Source: Clostridiales bacterium UBA1389 (lineage in GTDB: Bacteria > Bacillota > Clostridia > Oscillospirales > CAG-382). From it: a stretch of DNA of 8,248 nucleotides. Positions 6,639 to 8,248 of this stretch are shown here, piece by piece. The position numbers were made by a program, and so were the translations under genes. The notes under the pieces were generated by a model. That model did no database searches. It was not told where the DNA came from and worked only from the letters and a program-made list of their open reading frames with translations. Position 1 is the stretch's first letter, and each line of letters opens with the position of its first letter. The stretch lies in contig DBQR01000034.1 in NCBI GenBank assembly GCA_002305335.1, positions 63,577 through 71,824 on the forward strand, written 5' to 3'.

Positions 6639-7169
6639 TTACATACCTTTCAATTTGTCTTTAAAAGCGTCCATCATTGCATCGCTTAGTTCCTGTGAAG
6701 GTACTTTCGCCCAAATCTGTGTGGTATCAAATTCAGGATAACGATAACGCCACTGGTCGTATTCTTCTTTGGTGATTTCGCCAACTTCAAGCTTTTTAGC
6801 CTGCTCAAGCCAGGCGGAAAGCATTTGGCTCATTTCATCGTAGGTTTTGCTGTCGCTCTTATCAAGCTTGAGGCATACTTCGCCGTCAACTTCGGTGATT
6901 TTCAACCCACGCAGATCCTCAAGGGTAAACAGCGTATGCATTAAGCCTATATTGCTGTCAATGTCGGGAACATCAAGAGCCTGTGGTGAAACATCGAGTA
7001 TTTGAGCCAATGCAGAAGTAAGATCAGCCTTTGGTGATCTTGTTCCTGTTTCGTATTGCGCCAAACGAACATCGGCGCTCTTTTCGGGGAAGCCGACCGC
7101 TGCACCAAGATATTTCTGCGTCATTCCACGCAGAAGTCTAAAAAAATGTATTCTTTCACCGATTGCCAT
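6639..7169 (-). CDS. XRE-family (Cro/CI-type) repressor of the integrative element
   Basis: 176-aa predicted DNA-binding repressor. Residues about 7-62 form an HTH_3 domain (IHFFRLLRGMTQKYLGAAVGF, recognition region near VRLAQYETGTRSP). The C-terminal part lacks a LexA/CI-type autoprotease (no Ser-Lys signature), so it is probably not inactivated by RecA-driven self-cleavage. It contains a helical segment YDEMSQMLSAWLEQAKKLEVGEITKEEYDQWRYRYP that may serve oligomerisation or partner binding. AAGGAGTG precedes the ATG at a good distance. Its own promoter (7204-7233) faces away from the xis-int promoter, and four copies of a 16-bp palindrome lie between, so autorepression and repression of xis-int are likely. 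The 176-aa form is common next to integrases in Firmicute islands. Its last 98 bp are duplicated, in decayed form, on the far side of the cargo gene. Confidence 0.88.
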   Translation of the reverse strand: MAIGERIHFFRLLRGMTQKYLGAAVGFPEKSADVRLAQYETGTRSPKADLTSALAQILDVSPQALDVPDIDSNIGLMHTLFTLEDLRGLKITEVDGEVCLKLDKSDSKTYDEMSQMLSAWLEQAKKLEVGEITKEEYDQWRYRYPEFDTTQIWAKVPSQELSDAMMDAFKDKLKGM

Positions 7170-7203
7170 AGTGTTTTCACTCCTTGTCTATGTATCTGCA
7201 AGC

Positions 7204-7233
7204 AGTATAGCATATATGTTTAGTGGTTGTCAA
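7204..7233 (-). promoter_or_regulatory. Promoter of the repressor-cargo operon
   Basis: On the minus strand TTGACA (7228-7233) and TATACT (7204-7209) are separated by 18 bp, with initiation expected near 7197, about 28 nt before the repressor ATG. Operator-like site 1 (7207-7222) lies within the spacer and overlaps the -10, so the repressor should control its own synthesis. Confidence 0.75.
7207..7222. promoter_or_regulatory. Operator site 1 (repressor promoter)
   Basis: ATAGCATATATGTTTA matches the palindrome consensus TAAGCAWAWATGYTTA, with its first two bases and one central base deviating. It covers the spacer and -10 edge of the repressor promoter. Confidence 0.6.
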
Positions 7234-7240
7234 GATAAAT

Positions 7241-7256
7241 TAAGCAAAAAAGTTTA
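7241..7256. promoter_or_regulatory. Operator site 2 (between the divergent promoters)
   Basis: TAAGCAAAAAAGTTTA keeps both outer arms (TAAGCA and GTTTA) of the palindrome. It lies between the two -35 boxes, 34 bp centre-to-centre from site 1 and 42 bp from site 3. Confidence 0.5.
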
Positions 7257-7276
7257 AGATTTTTTATCAAAACCAC

Positions 7277-7305
7277 TTGACATAAGCAAATATGTTTAGT
7301 ATAAT
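7277..7305 (+). promoter_or_regulatory. Consensus promoter of the xis-int operon
   Basis: TTGACA at 7277-7282 and TATAAT at 7300-7305 have an exact 17-bp spacer, with predicted initiation near 7312. The spacer is almost completely filled by operator site 3, and site 4 lies just past the start point, so this strong promoter should be silent while repressor is present. Confidence 0.85.
7283..7298. promoter_or_regulatory. Operator site 3 (inside the xis promoter)
   Basis: TAAGCAAATATGTTTA, an imperfect palindrome, sits exactly between -35 and -10 of the xis-int promoter, so bound repressor would exclude RNA polymerase. Confidence 0.65.
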
Positions 7306-7313
7306 GACAATAC

Positions 7314-7329
7314 TAAGCATAAATGCTTA
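7314..7329. promoter_or_regulatory. Operator site 4 (perfect palindrome)
   Basis: TAAGCATAAATGCTTA has two perfect 7-bp inverted arms around AA, the best of the four copies, centred about 10 bp downstream of the predicted xis-int start point. It is probably the highest-affinity site. Confidence 0.7.
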
Positions 7330-7347
7330 ACGATTGAATAACTGTCG

Positions 7348-7410
7348 CATGTCACAGTAATGGCATGTATCGCCCGGGCAAATCGGGAGGCGATTCAGAA
7401 AGTAACCCGA
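7348..7410 (+). promoter_or_regulatory. Structured leader RNA upstream of xis
   Basis: The leader of about 135 nt between the xis promoter and the xis ATG contains a hairpin with arms CATGTCA (7348-7354) and TGGCATG (7361-7367), and a second with perfect arms ATCGCC (7369-7374) and GGCGAT (7389-7394). TCGGG (7383-7387), in the loop of the second hairpin, can alternatively pair with CCCGA (7406-7410). No T-run follows, so this is not a simple terminator. A role in translation control or message stability is inference. Confidence 0.4.
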
Positions 7411-7447
7411 CACTAAAGAATTATCATATGAAAAAAGGAGGGATAAA

Positions 7448-7645
7448 ATGGCAAGTAATACTTTTATGAGAGTAGCCGATGTGGCAGAAGAATTAGGGAT
7501 TTCTAAATCCTACGCCTACAAGATTGTGCAGAAACTGAATGCTGAATTAAAAGCGCAGGGATTTATGACAATTTCAGGGCGAGTCAATAAACAATATTTT
7601 ATGGAACGTGCCTGTTATGGCACAAAACAGAAAGAGAGGGATTAA
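7448..7645 (+). CDS. Small HTH protein, excisionase-like
   Basis: 65 aa. Residues 6-35 (FMRVADVAEELGISKSYAYK) form an HTH of the MerR/excisionase type, followed by a basic wing-like tail containing SGRVNKQYF. Proteins of this size and sequence usually lie directly before tyrosine integrases in Firmicute islands and act as recombination directionality factors. A strong ribosome binding site (AAAGGAGGG) ends about 6 nt before the ATG. The stop codon is three bases before the integrase GTG, so the two are translationally coupled. An alternative role as a second transcription regulator cannot be excluded. Confidence 0.8.
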   Translation: MASNTFMRVADVAEELGISKSYAYKIVQKLNAELKAQGFMTISGRVNKQYFMERACYGTKQKERD

Positions 7646-7648
7646 ACA

Positions 7649-8248
7649 GTGGCTGTCTACAAAGAAGAAAAAACAAACACTTGGCGTGTACTTTATCGCT
7701 ATACCGATTGGAACGGTGAGCGTAAGCAAACGCAAAAACGAGGATTTAAAACAAAGCGAGAAGCACAGGCTTGGGAGCGAGAGCAGCTCAATAAAATGGG
7801 CGGAGATCTCGATATGAGCTTTAGCAGCTTTGTGGAGCATTATACAGAGGATATGCAAACTCGCATTAAAGAAAACACATGGGAGAATAAAGAGCATATC
7901 ATACAGAAAAAGCTTGTTCCTTATTTCGGAAAGCTAAAAATGTGCAATATTACCGCACAACAAATTATCACTTGGCAAAACGAGCTTATTAGCTACAAGG
8001 ATGATAACGGAAAGGGTTACTCGCCTGTATATCTCAAAACTATTCACAACCAGCTGAGTGCTATTTTCAACCATGCAGTACGATATTACAACCTGAAAGA
8101 AAATCCTTGTAAGAAAGCCGGCAGCATGGGGAAAAAGAAAAATCGTGAAATGCTCTTTTGGACGAAGGATGAGTACCTTGAATTTGCTGAGGCAATGATG
8201 GATAAGGTATATTGTATCATTACTATTTTAAACAGCACCACAGGATCA
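7649..8248 (+). CDS. int: Tyrosine integrase of the element (partial, runs off the window)
   Basis: The first 200 codons of a site-specific tyrosine recombinase, starting at GTG 7649 with GAGAGGG about 8 nt upstream. Residues about 8-45 (TWRVLYRYTDWNGERKQTQ, then RGFKTKREAQAW) match the AP2-like arm-binding domain of Tn916-type integrases. Residues about 57-150 form the SAM-like core-binding domain, with a C-terminal LSAIFNHAVRYYNLKENPC that is typical of the family. The catalytic domain begins near residue 165 (FWTKDEYLEFAEAMMDK). The window ends at TTGS, directly before where the Box I arginine of a TGxRxGE motif is expected, so none of the catalytic R-H-R-Y residues is visible and integrity cannot be judged. 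It reads away from guaA; if the layout resembles Tn916, the second attachment site could follow shortly after the gene, but that is not visible. Confidence 0.92.
   Translation, partial: MAVYKEEKTNTWRVLYRYTDWNGERKQTQKRGFKTKREAQAWEREQLNKMGGDLDMSFSSFVEHYTEDMQTRIKENTWENKEHIIQKKLVPYFGKLKMCNITAQQIITWQNELISYKDDNGKGYSPVYLKTIHNQLSAIFNHAVRYYNLKENPCKKAGSMGKKKNREMLFWTKDEYLEFAEAMMDKVYCIITILNSTTGS

Noticed and set aside
7428..7469. Short frame starting ATG 7428, overlapping the xis start
   Set aside because: The ATG has no ribosome binding site and its first codons are the xis ribosome binding site itself.
7574..7897. 107-codon minus-strand frame and a 69-codon plus-strand frame at 7608-7817
   Set aside because: Both overlap the xis/integrase coding sequence, which carries clear integrase domains starting from GTG 7649.
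8205..8248. Possible insertion interrupting the integrase near its visible end
   Set aside because: The last residues differ from the integrases I recall, but they end in TTGS, which fits the TGxR lead-in to the Box I arginine; the frame stays open, so a window cut is the simpler explanation.
1..8248. CRISPR arrays, tRNA or rRNA genes, insertion sequences
   Set aside because: No regularly spaced repeats, no tRNA-like cloverleaf and no transposase reading frame were seen in either strand.

Overview
The window looks like the chromosome of an anaerobic Firmicute of the Clostridia, probably Oscillospiraceae/Ruminococcaceae-like. The evidence is strong AGGAGG ribosome binding sites, consensus TTGACA/TATAAT promoters with 17-bp spacers, a clostridial-style glutamine synthetase followed by an ANTAR regulator, and an integrase/excisionase/repressor module of the type common in gut Firmicutes. 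This placement is inference; no rRNA or other marker gene is present.

Left half (1-5324), chromosomal backbone. A Na+/phosphate symporter fused to PhoU-like domains ends in a clear intrinsic terminator at 1757-1785. A consensus promoter (1840-1868) and a leader with a terminator-like hairpin (1887-1942) precede three co-directional, closely spaced genes: a short type I glutamine synthetase (glnA, 398 aa), a pseudo-receiver/ANTAR RNA-binding antiterminator (195 aa) and GMP synthetase (guaA, 507 aa). They form a plausible nitrogen operon: GlnA makes glutamine, the ANTAR protein may control read-through of the leader hairpin, and GuaA uses glutamine as amide donor. The GlnA has two oddities: Lys where the family has the catalytic flap Glu, and a missing C-terminal tail.

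Right half (5311-8248), an AT-richer integrated element whose left boundary is at the 3' end of guaA. From left to right it holds: the presumptive attachment region at the guaA stop; tandem TGGCAACA repeats that look like integrase arm sites; a long hairpin terminator; a decayed 98-bp copy of the 3' end of the element's repressor gene; a 310-aa two-helix membrane protein with a winged-helix-like C-terminus (cargo, minus strand); a 176-aa XRE repressor (minus strand); a control region with divergent promoters and four copies of a 16-bp palindromic operator; a small HTH excisionase-like protein; and a tyrosine integrase that runs off the window just before its first catalytic arginine.

The control region looks like a lysogeny-type switch. 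The repressor should sit on sites inside both promoters, keeping xis-int off and limiting its own synthesis. The cargo gene lies 29 bp downstream of the repressor on the same strand, so it is expected to be expressed in the quiescent integrated state, a position often used by exclusion or defence genes. It is bracketed by a complete and a decayed copy of the repressor 3' end, which suggests that cassettes are exchanged at this position. This cargo cassette is the best candidate in the window for an undescribed system.
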